Made by a program: the position numbers and the translations under genes. Below, piece after piece: positions 7,124 through 13,644 of a stretch of DNA of 14,325 bases. The notes beneath the pieces were generated by a model, which saw only the letters and a program-made list of their open reading frames with translations, was not told the origin of the DNA and did not search any database. Positions within the stretch are counted from its first letter, which is position 1. Every line of letters begins with the position of its first letter. Origin of the DNA: Cryptobacterium sp. CAG:338 (lineage in GTDB: Bacteria > Actinomycetota > Coriobacteriia > Coriobacteriales > Eggerthellaceae); contig FR896057.1 of assembly GCA_000435475.1 (NCBI GenBank), positions 1 to 14,325 of the forward strand, written 5' to 3'.

Positions 7124-9265
7124 ATGAGCACCTCGAGTACTTCTTCACTTTTCTGGAACAAAGAGACCGACCAGGGCTTTTCTACGGTAGGAATGGTTCT
7201 TGCTCTGTTAATTTCTCTAGCTTTGTTGTTTACTTGCGCAAAAGTGTATGAGGTAAACACGGTTTCCGCCCGTGTTCAAGAAACTGCAGATGCGGCAGTA
7301 CTTGCTGCAGAAAATACAGTTGGAGAATTCTATATTGTAGTTACCGTATGCGATGCAATAACCTTTACGCTTTCGCTTACTTCTTTGGTGGTTTTAGCAA
7401 TTGGGGTTGTTTGTGCCTGCATCCCGCCAACTGCAACTTTGTCGAAAGGACTCTTGGATGCTTCGGTAAAAATAGGAAAAGCACGTGATTCGTTTTATGA
7501 ATCGGCACAAAATTCACTTGAAACATTACAGAAAGCACTTCCCTTTATTGCCACTGCAAAAGCGCAGGAGGTTCTCTTGGCGAATTCAGCAGAAGGGAAA
7601 TCTCATTATTACGGCATTGTTGTTTTGGCACCCTGGGAGGGAACTGCAGGAGAGCCGCTTGTTTTTGAAAAATCGACCCAGGCTCAAAACTCTGCCCAAG
7701 AAAAGCATCAGACCTTAGTAGATCAAGCAGAAAAAGCGGAAGAAGCAGCTCAGCAAGCAAATGAATGGAAAGAAAAGGCTTATATTCACGATTCTGGAAG
7801 CAAAAGCGAATACTGTATGTACGAAAGAGCAGCAAGTCTTGCCGATATGAGTGGGGTCGACAATCCGTACTTTTCTTCAATCGATACGTGGTCTTTTCAG
7901 GCGGCATTATTGCGCTCTCAGCAGTATTACAAAGTTCGTTATGAAATTGAACAGCCACAGGGATCTTCGATTGATGAACAGTCTAATTCAGCGTTGAGAA
8001 AGAATTTCTATGCCTTTGCCGTAAAAACGGTGGGAGAAGGATACGTTCATGAAACCGACGATTTGTTTGAAGCGTCATTTCCTACACTTCCAAAAAATAC
8101 GGATGAAATGCGTTTAACCTCTCTTTATAGTGATGCAATTTATCCTAAAACGCAAAACGAACAAGGACTGTTTTCTCTTCATGCATGGGAAGGCTGTCCT
8201 GGATGCTCGGGTCAAACAAGGGTAGGTACTGGATCAATTAAGGAAATGGACGGGAGCGGAGCATACACAACTTGCTCCTATTGCAAATTTAGTGCAAGCA
8301 GCATGGGAAAGGTGGCGGCTGCTTCTTCGAATATTGAAAACGGATTCGAATATCACTACAACGAGGTAGCCCGTGCTGCTGAAGAATATGAAAAGGCACG
8401 TCTTAAGCTTGATCCTTTAAGTCAGAGTATCAAGGATACTGCGCAAGGATTATTTGACACTATTTTTGAAGGAATTTCTGAGGTTAGTGCTAAAAGATTA
8501 AAAATTCTTCCTCCTGGACATTGGGGTGCTATCGCGCTTGTGGTTGATCTTTCTGCGCCTTCTTCGCGGTTTGTTTCTACCTTTGCGGGAAGTGAAGACG
8601 TGAGCATGCTTGGTGCGCGAGCTGCGCTTTCTGCTTCCACGCTTGTTCGTGAATCTTCGGATGAAGGGAAGAACACCATAACATCATTTCTTGACGGCAT
8701 TGATTCGCAGAATGCTGCAGTTGGCACAGCGCGTGTTGTTTTGGATTTGTGGTCGGGTTTATTAGAGGTATATGCAGACGGGCACGAAGCGATGCGTTCT
8801 GCGATAGAGCAGGCGCTCAATGCAATTCCACTCGCAAGTGCAAGCGGGCTTGGAACTTGGGCTGCGGATACTTTTGAGCAGCGAATAGATGAAGTTGGAT
8901 TTTCTCCTCCTGATTTACTGGCAAGAAAAGCGGCCTTAGTAAATTCGACACATGTTCTTTCGGCTGATGATTCCTCTTTTTCGGTGCAGCTTCTGTCGAT
9001 GAAAAATACTGCTATTAACTACGGCGAGGGTGGGATTAATGGAGCGGTTTCGGCTGCAGAAACTTTAGCCTCTTCGGTTGTTGATGCGCTAAGTGCTGAG
9101 TTTGAGATTGCAACCATTGTCCTTCTTGAAGGAAAAGTCGAAATACCCATTACTGTTTCGCTGCCTTCAGGGATTACGGGTAGTTTATCGAGTGCTTTTC
9201 AGGAGGGATTGGATCAGCTTTATTCGGTTGCTGCCTCATGGACGGGGGTACGGCAATGGAGATAA
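7124..9265 (+). CDS. Large TadG-like pilus-associated membrane protein with Cys4 motif
   Basis: 713 aa. The N-terminus DQGFSTVGMVLALLIS looks like a pilin-type helix (about 22-39), but +5 is Gly rather than Glu, so processing is doubtful. VQETADAAVLAAENTV after the helix is the ADAAxLAA stretch typical of TadG-like proteins. A second hydrophobic segment lies at about 77-98. The rest is a large, probably extracellular region with an Ala/Glu/Lys/Gln coiled-coil stretch near 185-215. A Cys cluster, C358-x2-C361-x22-C384-x2-C387, resembles a zinc ribbon or a pair of CxxC disulfides. The ATG at 7124 is chosen for GGAGGGGG at 7107-7114; an earlier ATG at 7061 would overlap tadE by 62 nt. TadG-like proteins are proposed to anchor the fibre; the extra domain here has no function I recognise. 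Confidence 0.7.
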   Translation: MSTSSTSSLFWNKETDQGFSTVGMVLALLISLALLFTCAKVYEVNTVSARVQETADAAVLAAENTVGEFYIVVTVCDAITFTLSLTSLVVLAIGVVCACIPPTATLSKGLLDASVKIGKARDSFYESAQNSLETLQKALPFIATAKAQEVLLANSAEGKSHYYGIVVLAPWEGTAGEPLVFEKSTQAQNSAQEKHQTLVDQAEKAEEAAQQANEWKEKAYIHDSGSKSEYCMYERAASLADMSGVDNPYFSSIDTWSFQAALLRSQQYYKVRYEIEQPQGSSIDEQSNSALRKNFYAFAVKTVGEGYVHETDDLFEASFPTLPKNTDEMRLTSLYSDAIYPKTQNEQGLFSLHAWEGCPGCSGQTRVGTGSIKEMDGSGAYTTCSYCKFSASSMGKVAAASSNIENGFEYHYNEVARAAEEYEKARLKLDPLSQSIKDTAQGLFDTIFEGISEVSAKRLKILPPGHWGAIALVVDLSAPSSRFVSTFAGSEDVSMLGARAALSASTLVRESSDEGKNTITSFLDGIDSQNAAVGTARVVLDLWSGLLEVYADGHEAMRSAIEQALNAIPLASASGLGTWAADTFEQRIDEVGFSPPDLLARKAALVNSTHVLSADDSSFSVQLLSMKNTAINYGEGGINGAVSAAETLASSVVDALSAEFEIATIVLLEGKVEIPITVSLPSGITGSLSSAFQEGLDQLYSVAASWTGVRQWR

Positions 9266-9708
9266 AGCGAAAATGCGCTCTTACAAACAGGGAAGATCGC
9301 GGTCAAATGACTATTGAATTTGTAGTAGCTTTTCCTGCTGCTTTAATAATTGGTCTTATTGTAATTAATGCATTGCTGTTCTTTTCAGAATGTGCATCAT
9401 TTGATCGCTCATTTCGGTCGCTCGTTTGCACCTATGCGCCTTCCCCTTCCTACGAACAGGAGATTGGTCAAACTTGTGCGTTGATTTCCGAGTCTTTAAA
9501 AAACGAATTTTCTGCAGAGCATTTACAGGTGCAGGTTACTTCTCGGGGAGTTTCAGGAGAACTCGTTACCTTCGAAGGCAAGCTTGATTTTACTCCCACG
9601 CTTTTTGGAAAGGGAATCTTGTCAGGCGTGTTTGGAGTTTCGTTCCCGTCTTTGACCCACACCGAGTCACTGGTAGTCGATGTATATAAACCGGGAGTTC
9701 TGTTATGA
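9256..9708 (+). CDS. TadE/TadF-type pseudopilin
   Basis: 150 aa. DRG|QMTIEFVVAFPAAL gives Q at +1, E21 at +5 and F22 at +6 after cleavage at G16. A hydrophobic helix (FPAALIIGLIVINALLFF) and an extracytoplasmic domain of about 110 residues containing several Cys follow. This matches the TadE/TadF family of minor pseudopilins. ATG 9256 is preferred over the in-frame ATG 9238 because GGGGG at 9243-9247 is correctly placed for it; the gene then overlaps the previous one by 10 nt. Its stop overlaps the next start as ATGA. It is the third minor-pilin-like product of the operon and might form a complex with the TadE and TadG-like proteins. Confidence 0.78.
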   Translation: MEIKRKCALTNREDRGQMTIEFVVAFPAALIIGLIVINALLFFSECASFDRSFRSLVCTYAPSPSYEQEIGQTCALISESLKNEFSAEHLQVQVTSRGVSGELVTFEGKLDFTPTLFGKGILSGVFGVSFPSLTHTESLVVDVYKPGVLL

Positions 9709-10358
9709 GAGCTACTTTAAAACGCAGTCAACGTCAAAAGCTGCGGAAGGAATTGCAAAATCGCGTTCGTTCAGGGGAGTATTCCTTTGAGCAAAAAGAG
9801 GCAGATTACGCCCAACCTTCAGGACGAAAACAAAAGGAGCAACTTTTATTTCCTCGGGCAAAACCCATACTTGCTGGGTTCTTGATAGCGATAATTGTCC
9901 TGTCGTTATCTGCGTTTTTCAATTCTGAACCAGGCGTACTTCAGATAGGTACGACAGGAATACTTGATGCTTTTAGTGTTTCTCAAGGAAATGATTCCGC
10001 TAGTGATGTAGGTGCCCTGGATAGCAATGTGTCGTGGCAGGGTCATTTTTCTAATGATCTCCCCGATGGATTTGACGAAGAAATTGGTCTCAGTGGTACC
10101 TCAATGGCGGTATCAAACGATGGAAGAACAGTTGGCTATTCCGTTGAGGGGTCGATCGGTGAAACTATGGCAGAAATCAAGAAGCACCTAGAAGAAAAAG
10201 GTTGGAGTTACGTACCAAGCGGGCAAGAATCTGTTGCTACTTTTGCAAAAGATACGGGAACTTTTTGTTGGCTTGCAGTTACGTGTACTTCGGTGGAGGC
10301 AGAAACTTCGGTCGTTTTGGTTTACGAAGAAAATCCCGTGAATCAGGCTACGGAATAG
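9705..10358 (+). CDS. Unrecognised single-pass membrane protein of the Tad operon
   Basis: 217 aa, family not recognised. The first ~50 residues are strongly basic and polar (cytoplasmic by the positive-inside rule). One membrane segment spans about residues 54-73 (ILAGFLIAIIVLSLSAFF). The extracellular part has a Ser/Asp/Gly-rich linker and a compact region from about residue 110 to 210 with alternating strand- and helix-like stretches (ETMAEIKKHLEEKGW, then a Cys-containing FCWLAVTC). It starts within the stop of the preceding pseudopilin (ATGA), so it is very likely a component or accessory of the pilus machine, but its role is unknown. Its stop codon lies inside the first copy of a 23-nt tandem duplication. 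Confidence 0.7.
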   Translation: MRATLKRSQRQKLRKELQNRVRSGEYSFEQKEADYAQPSGRKQKEQLLFPRAKPILAGFLIAIIVLSLSAFFNSEPGVLQIGTTGILDAFSVSQGNDSASDVGALDSNVSWQGHFSNDLPDGFDEEIGLSGTSMAVSNDGRTVGYSVEGSIGETMAEIKKHLEEKGWSYVPSGQESVATFAKDTGTFCWLAVTCTSVEAETSVVLVYEENPVNQATE

Positions 10359-10391
10359 AAACAAAGAAGGCTACGGAATAGAAGCAAAGAA
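10346..10391. repeat. Near-perfect 23-nt tandem duplication across a stop codon
   Basis: 10346-10368 and 10369-10391 are adjacent and identical at 22 of 23 positions (A10361 versus G10384). The TAG stop of the membrane protein gene (10356-10358) is in the first copy, and a second copy of the same TAG lies at 10379-10381. The high identity suggests a recent slippage or duplication event. Confidence 0.9.
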
Positions 10392-10483
10392 TGTCGTGGA
10401 TTGGTGCAATTAGGGGCTTATTCTTGGGGTTCCTAGAAGGATTGATGTGCTGCTTCTGCTGAATCTCGAGCATAGATCTGTCC

Positions 10484-10489
10484 TATAAG
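10484..10489 (+). promoter_or_regulatory. Possible -10 element for the DUF192/zinc-ribbon pair
   Basis: TATAAG at 10484-10489 matches five of six -10 positions. No good -35 sits 16-18 bp upstream. It lies in the 219-bp gap between the last membrane protein gene and the preferred DUF192 start, and would place transcription start near 10496. This could give the pair its own promoter in addition to read-through from the pilus operon. Otherwise the gap contains only the 23-nt duplication and an imperfect hairpin (TTCT/AGAA, about 10423-10440). Confidence 0.28.
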
Positions 10490-10577
10490 GTTTTCTTTGT
10501 CTGTAAAAGCTGAGGACGAAGAACGTATAGGGATGCATTATGGAATTAAAACCAATGGATTAAAAAAGGTGAGGGTA

Positions 10578-11054
10578 ATGATAAATAGGATGACTTCAGA
10601 GTCGAATTCTAGGTTTATTAAAAAGTCGTGTTTGGTATCTATGAATGAAATAGAGCAGACATTAAGCGGCAAAACGAAACCGTACGAAAAGGTGAATAAA
10701 GGATCTCCGATCAGTACTTTTAATAGTGTTTCTATCAATAGCGATGCCGCTTACTGTTTAGGGAACCTTATTATTGCGACACGTTTTAGGGATCGTCTTT
10801 TGGGGTTTCTGGCAAAAAGACCAAAGGAATGCACCCTGCTCATTTCTCCCTGTAATGCCATTCATACTTTCGGAATAAAGGGAAATCTTGATATCGCATT
10901 TTTTGATGACCAAGGCAAGGTGCTCTTAGCGCAGCGTAATATTCCTCCAGGAAAAATAATCCGATGTTTGAAGGCGAGAGGAGTTTTAGAAAAATTTTCC
11001 CATATTGATAAGCAGTGGTTTTGCGAAGGAGATGAGGTGAAAGTGTATGTTTGA
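10578..11054 (+). CDS. DUF192-family protein
   Basis: 158 aa from the preferred start. The C-terminal ~90 residues match the DUF192 pattern: RFRDRLLGFLAK (about 69-80), then SPCNAIHTFGI (90-100), LDIAFFDDQGKV (104-115), and a final ARGVLE...CEGDEVKV. These correspond to the family's R-xx-GL, PC-x-IHT-x-G, LD-x-AF-x-D-x-G-x-V and A-x-x-VLE elements. DUF192 proteins are small beta-rich proteins of unknown biochemical role. The first ~60 residues are polar and unconserved to my eye. ATG 10578 is chosen for the GAGGG just before it; the frame is open upstream to TTG 10497 with another ATG at 10533. It overlaps the zinc-ribbon gene by 8 nt, so the two are translationally coupled. Its position after the Tad genes suggests, but does not prove, a link to pilus function. 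Confidence 0.72.
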   Translation: MINRMTSESNSRFIKKSCLVSMNEIEQTLSGKTKPYEKVNKGSPISTFNSVSINSDAAYCLGNLIIATRFRDRLLGFLAKRPKECTLLISPCNAIHTFGIKGNLDIAFFDDQGKVLLAQRNIPPGKIIRCLKARGVLEKFSHIDKQWFCEGDEVKVYV

Positions 11055-11646
11055 AGAGATGGTTGGTAAATCGGAAAATCAAAAGGTGAATTTAGATCAT
11101 TTGCAAAATAATACTGCAAGCATGACTTGTGATGCCGACGTTCTAGACGGGCTAAAAAGTGGAATTAAAGAGTGCCCCATATGTCATGCACGCTGCTTTG
11201 CTGATATGGATGTCTGCTATGGATGTCTGCATGTGTTCTCGGCAGAAGAAAACTGCGCTGCAAAGGCAAAGATTGAGTCTGAAGTTCGCAAAGAATTAGG
11301 AGAAGACTTCAAGGATCAGACCAGATTTAAAAATCAAATTAAGAGAAGCGAGCAGATTGATCGTGAAGATCAAATTACCTCTCAAGGTTTGGCGTCCTCT
11401 AAAGAAAAAGCACCATCTTCTTCGGAGAATCAGATGGTGCTTACTTCGACTGATCGGATCAAAAATACTGACTTGTTCGAAATTGTAATTAAAGTAAAAC
11501 TTCCGGAGGGAGGTAATTATTCAGCATCCTTATCAAGCAAAAACGAATCAACCGCTTCTTCGATTGCCTCAGTGGTTCCAGAAATGGTTTCGCTAAAGCG
11601 AATGGGGAGCGAGTCAAGTTCAGCCAAGCCTCGAGGGATATTGTGA
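11047..11646 (+). CDS. Small zinc-ribbon protein
   Basis: 199 aa, family not recognised. A zinc-ribbon-like cluster ECPICHARCF...DVCYGCLHVF gives C43-x2-C46 and C57-x2-C60, with an extra Cys at 50. A charged, low-complexity middle (about 70-135) follows, then a short strand-like stretch (LFEIVIKVKLPEGG) and a Ser-rich tail. ATG 11047 is preceded by GAAGGAG and GAGGTGA and overlaps the DUF192 gene. Two things are odd. The thrC terminator lies inside this coding sequence (11401-11442). The last 130 nt (11517-11646) are antisense to the thrC 3' end, so the tail from about residue 157 on may be under dual coding constraint. Such proteins may bind nucleic acid or protein; no function can be assigned. 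Confidence 0.62.
   Translation: MFEEMVGKSENQKVNLDHLQNNTASMTCDADVLDGLKSGIKECPICHARCFADMDVCYGCLHVFSAEENCAAKAKIESEVRKELGEDFKDQTRFKNQIKRSEQIDREDQITSQGLASSKEKAPSSSENQMVLTSTDRIKNTDLFEIVIKVKLPEGGNYSASLSSKNESTASSIASVVPEMVSLKRMGSESSSAKPRGIL
11401..11442 (-). terminator. Intrinsic terminator of thrC
   Basis: On the - strand AAGCACCATCT pairs perfectly with AGATGGTGCTT (11432-11442 with 11408-11418), an 11-bp stem. It is followed by TTTTTCTTT (complement of 11401-11409 and partly shared with the stem). It lies 75 bp past the thrC stop. The + strand side has no T-run, so it should stop only leftward transcription. It sits inside the zinc-ribbon gene on the other strand. Confidence 0.75.
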
Positions 11647-13073
11647 CAATGCGCCTCATCGGCAATGAGTTCGTTAAGCTCGCATCCGCTCAATGAAGCA
11701 ACTTGCTCGGGAAGATTTTCTCCTGGTTTGAGGTTGTGTAAAGCGCGGTAAACGTTTTCTCCGAATTTAGCCCAATGCGCAGTGGAGGCAATCAGGACAG
11801 GATTTTCTCCTCGAAGCTGCTCAGCAACTTTGTATGCCACGGCGGTATGGGGGTCGATTAGGAAGTTATATGCATCGTGGACTTCTTTAATAGTGCGTAA
11901 GCAGGTTTCGCTGTCGACTGCTTCTGCTTTGAAGTCAGATTGAAGTTTGTTGCGGGTTTCTTCGTCGATAGTGAAAGTCTTTTTGGCTTTAAGCTGTTCC
12001 ATCCAAGTAGCAATCAGATCTGCATTTCTGCCGCTTAATTCAAACAGCTGGCGTTCGACATTAGATGACACCAGGATGTCCATTGAGGGTGAAGGGGTAA
12101 GTACAAACTGGCGATCCGCAATGTCGTAAGTACCTGAATTGATGAAGTCGGTTAAAACTCGATTCTCGTTACTCGCACAGAAAAGTGTTCCTAAGGGAGT
12201 GCCTAATTGTTTTGCGTACCAAGCTGCCAAAATATTGCCAAAGTTGCCTGTTGGTACACAGACATCCAGAAGCTGGCCTGCTTCTAATTTTCCTTGCGCA
12301 ACGAGTTCGGCATAGCTTGAGACATAGTAAACAACCTGGGGAAGGAGGCGACCCCAATTAATAGAATTAGCACTTGAAAGAGCAACAGCATGGTTATCCA
12401 TGAGCTGTTTTGCAAAGATCTCGTCGTTAAAGACATTCTTTGCACCTGTTTGACAATCGTCAAAGTTGCCAGTAACCGCCCAAACCATGACGTTGTCGCC
12501 AAGCTGGGTTGCCATTTGCTTGTATTGAATATCGCTTACGCCGCCATCGGGATACATCACGGCAATCTTAATACCATCCTTGTCGCGGAAACCCTCCAAT
12601 GCGGCCTTTCCTGTGTCTCCTGAGGTGGCAACAAGGATTAAGAAAGTGTTGTTGAGTTTTCCCTGCTCACGTAATTGTGCTGCACTGGCGCTAAAGAAAT
12701 AGGGTAAGCATTGAAGTGCCATATCCTTAAATGCGCTTGTGGGGCCATGCCAAAGTTCAAGAATGTGGGTAGATTCATTAAGGGAAGTAATTGGGCAGAT
12801 GGCACTATCGTCGAATCGATCACCGTAGGTAGAATCCATTAGCTGATCAATTGTTTCTTCTGGAAGATCGATACCGAAAGCGCGGTACAGATAAGCTGCA
12901 CGTTTTGCGTAGGGAAAATCGGTAAGAGAAAGTATTTCATCGAGACTTAAATGAGGCAGAGTTTCTGGGACAAATAAGCCTCCACCATTTGCAAGACCTT
13001 TCACAACAGCTTCAGTAAACGTTACGGGGGTTTCGCATTTTCCGCGAGTATCAATGTAGCGATTAGTAACCAT
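11517..13073 (-). CDS. thrC: Threonine synthase
   Basis: 518 aa, a PLP enzyme converting O-phospho-L-homoserine and water to L-threonine and phosphate, the last step of threonine synthesis. The N-terminus YIDTRGK plus GLANGGGLFVPETLP is the classic threonine synthase opening. HGPTSAFKDMALQ contains the PLP-binding lysine (K116), and VATSGDTGKAALEG (about 148-161) is the phosphate-binding loop. The length fits the longer ThrC class. ATG 13073 is preferred for family likeness and a modest GTTGGA upstream; ATG 13088 or 13106 would extend it by 5 or 11 residues without a good ribosome site. It is divergent from the metalloregulator gene and convergent with the zinc-ribbon gene, which overlaps its last 130 nt. 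It is not in an operon with other amino-acid genes here. Confidence 0.95.
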   Translation of the reverse strand: MVTNRYIDTRGKCETPVTFTEAVVKGLANGGGLFVPETLPHLSLDEILSLTDFPYAKRAAYLYRAFGIDLPEETIDQLMDSTYGDRFDDSAICPITSLNESTHILELWHGPTSAFKDMALQCLPYFFSASAAQLREQGKLNNTFLILVATSGDTGKAALEGFRDKDGIKIAVMYPDGGVSDIQYKQMATQLGDNVMVWAVTGNFDDCQTGAKNVFNDEIFAKQLMDNHAVALSSANSINWGRLLPQVVYYVSSYAELVAQGKLEAGQLLDVCVPTGNFGNILAAWYAKQLGTPLGTLFCASNENRVLTDFINSGTYDIADRQFVLTPSPSMDILVSSNVERQLFELSGRNADLIATWMEQLKAKKTFTIDEETRNKLQSDFKAEAVDSETCLRTIKEVHDAYNFLIDPHTAVAYKVAEQLRGENPVLIASTAHWAKFGENVYRALHNLKPGENLPEQVASLSGCELNELIADEAHCHNIPRGLAELDSLPIRFSETISGTTEAIEEAVDSFLLDKDAE

Positions 13074-13097
13074 AAATCCAACTTTCATGAGTATGTG

Positions 13098-13126
13098 TTG
13101 CTGCATCAGTATACTATGTATATAAG
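13098..13126 (+). promoter_or_regulatory. Divergent promoter region of the DtxR-like regulator and thrC, with inverted repeat
   Basis: Rightward: TTGCTG (13098-13103), 17 bp, TATAAG (13121-13126). Leftward: TATACT on the - strand (13113 to 13108) is a good -10 for thrC, with a weak -35. Between and across both lies TATAC-TAT-GTATA (13110-13122), a perfect 5-3-5 inverted repeat that overlaps both -10 elements and could be the operator of the adjacent metalloregulator. The rightward start near 13133 argues against the upstream GTG 13095 as the regulator start codon. Confidence 0.5.
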
Positions 13127-13169
13127 AGAGTTTTTGTTACATCGGCGTATCGATCGGGAAGGGGGAGTT

Positions 13170-13550
13170 GTGGAAAAGGTTTCCATGTCCCACGAAGATT
13201 ATCTTGAAGCTATTGTGATGCTAGGGGGTAGTCAAACCCAATCTGTGCGCTCGGTTGATATCGCGACAAAAATGGGAGTTTCGAAAGCTTCAGTATCTAA
13301 AGCGGTAACAAGTTTAAAGAACTCAGGTATGCTTGAGCAGCCTTATTACGGAGATATCACCCTTACTGAAGATGGCTACAAATATGGATGTGCGGTCTTA
13401 AAGCGACATGAAATGCTTACGCGCTTTCTTGTTGAAAAGGTTGGCTTATCTGAAGAGGTTGCCGAAGACGAGGCATGCCAGATGGAACATGCAATTAGCG
13501 ATGAATCGTTTAAAAAATGGTTAGTCTACTTCGAGAGAATTGGTTTATAG
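13170..13550 (+). CDS. DtxR/MntR-family metal-dependent transcriptional regulator
   Basis: 126 aa. MSHEDYLEAIVML begins the winged helix-turn-helix. SVRSVDIATKMGVSKASVSK (25-44) is the HTH and DITLTEDG the wing. The dimerisation part includes RHEMLTRFL and DEACQMEH. Candidate metal ligands are D10 and E13 (as MntR D8/E11), H80, and C103, E106, H107, the last three like the C-x2-E-H of DtxR site 2. The DtxR site-1 Glu after the His is Thr (T84). There is no SH3-like C-terminal domain, so the size class is MntR. It probably represses metal uptake genes elsewhere when Mn2+ or Fe2+ is plentiful. GTG 13170 follows AAGGGGGAG; ATG 13185 with AAAGG is an equally good start. It is divergent from thrC. 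Confidence 0.85.
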   Translation: MEKVSMSHEDYLEAIVMLGGSQTQSVRSVDIATKMGVSKASVSKAVTSLKNSGMLEQPYYGDITLTEDGYKYGCAVLKRHEMLTRFLVEKVGLSEEVAEDEACQMEHAISDESFKKWLVYFERIGL

Positions 13551-13600
13551 CGAGCATTCTTTGAAGTTAAGCATTTAAACGCTGCTCTTATCTTGGTGTG

Positions 13601-13609
13601 TGCTATTAT
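13601..13609 (+). promoter_or_regulatory. Extended -10 promoter of ruvCA
   Basis: TGC-TATTAT at 13601-13609 is an extended -10 element (TGn plus five of six -10 bases). No clear -35 is present at 17 bp, which extended -10 promoters tolerate. Transcription would start near 13616, inside the LexA box. An 8-bp inverted repeat CTCTTATC (13585-13592) / GATAAGAG (13624-13631) brackets it. Confidence 0.5.
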
Positions 13610-13610
13610 A

Positions 13611-13624
13611 CGAACAAATGTTTG
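13611..13624 (+). promoter_or_regulatory. LexA (SOS) box upstream of ruvC
   Basis: CGAACAAATGTTTG fits the Gram-positive/actinobacterial LexA operator pattern CGAAC-R-N-R-Y-GTT-Y-G at every position. It begins 2 bases after the ruvC -10 element and covers the expected start point, the ideal place for repression. LexA control of ruv genes after DNA damage is well known in actinobacteria and other bacteria. Confidence 0.8.
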
Positions 13625-13644
13625 ATAAGAGGAGTTAGCAATAC

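Noticed and set aside
8422..8820. 132-codon - strand frame inside the TadG-like gene
   Set aside because: Antisense shadow with Ser/Ala/Arg-rich composition typical of the reverse complement of a coding region; no start signal.
10497..10577. TTG start extending the DUF192 protein by 27 residues
   Set aside because: No ribosome site before the TTG, the extension is not part of the family domain, and a possible -10 element lies directly before it.
13095..13169. GTG 13095 as start of the DtxR-like regulator
   Set aside because: It precedes the predicted promoter and adds 25 residues ahead of the usual family N-terminus; GTG 13170 or ATG 13185 fit better.
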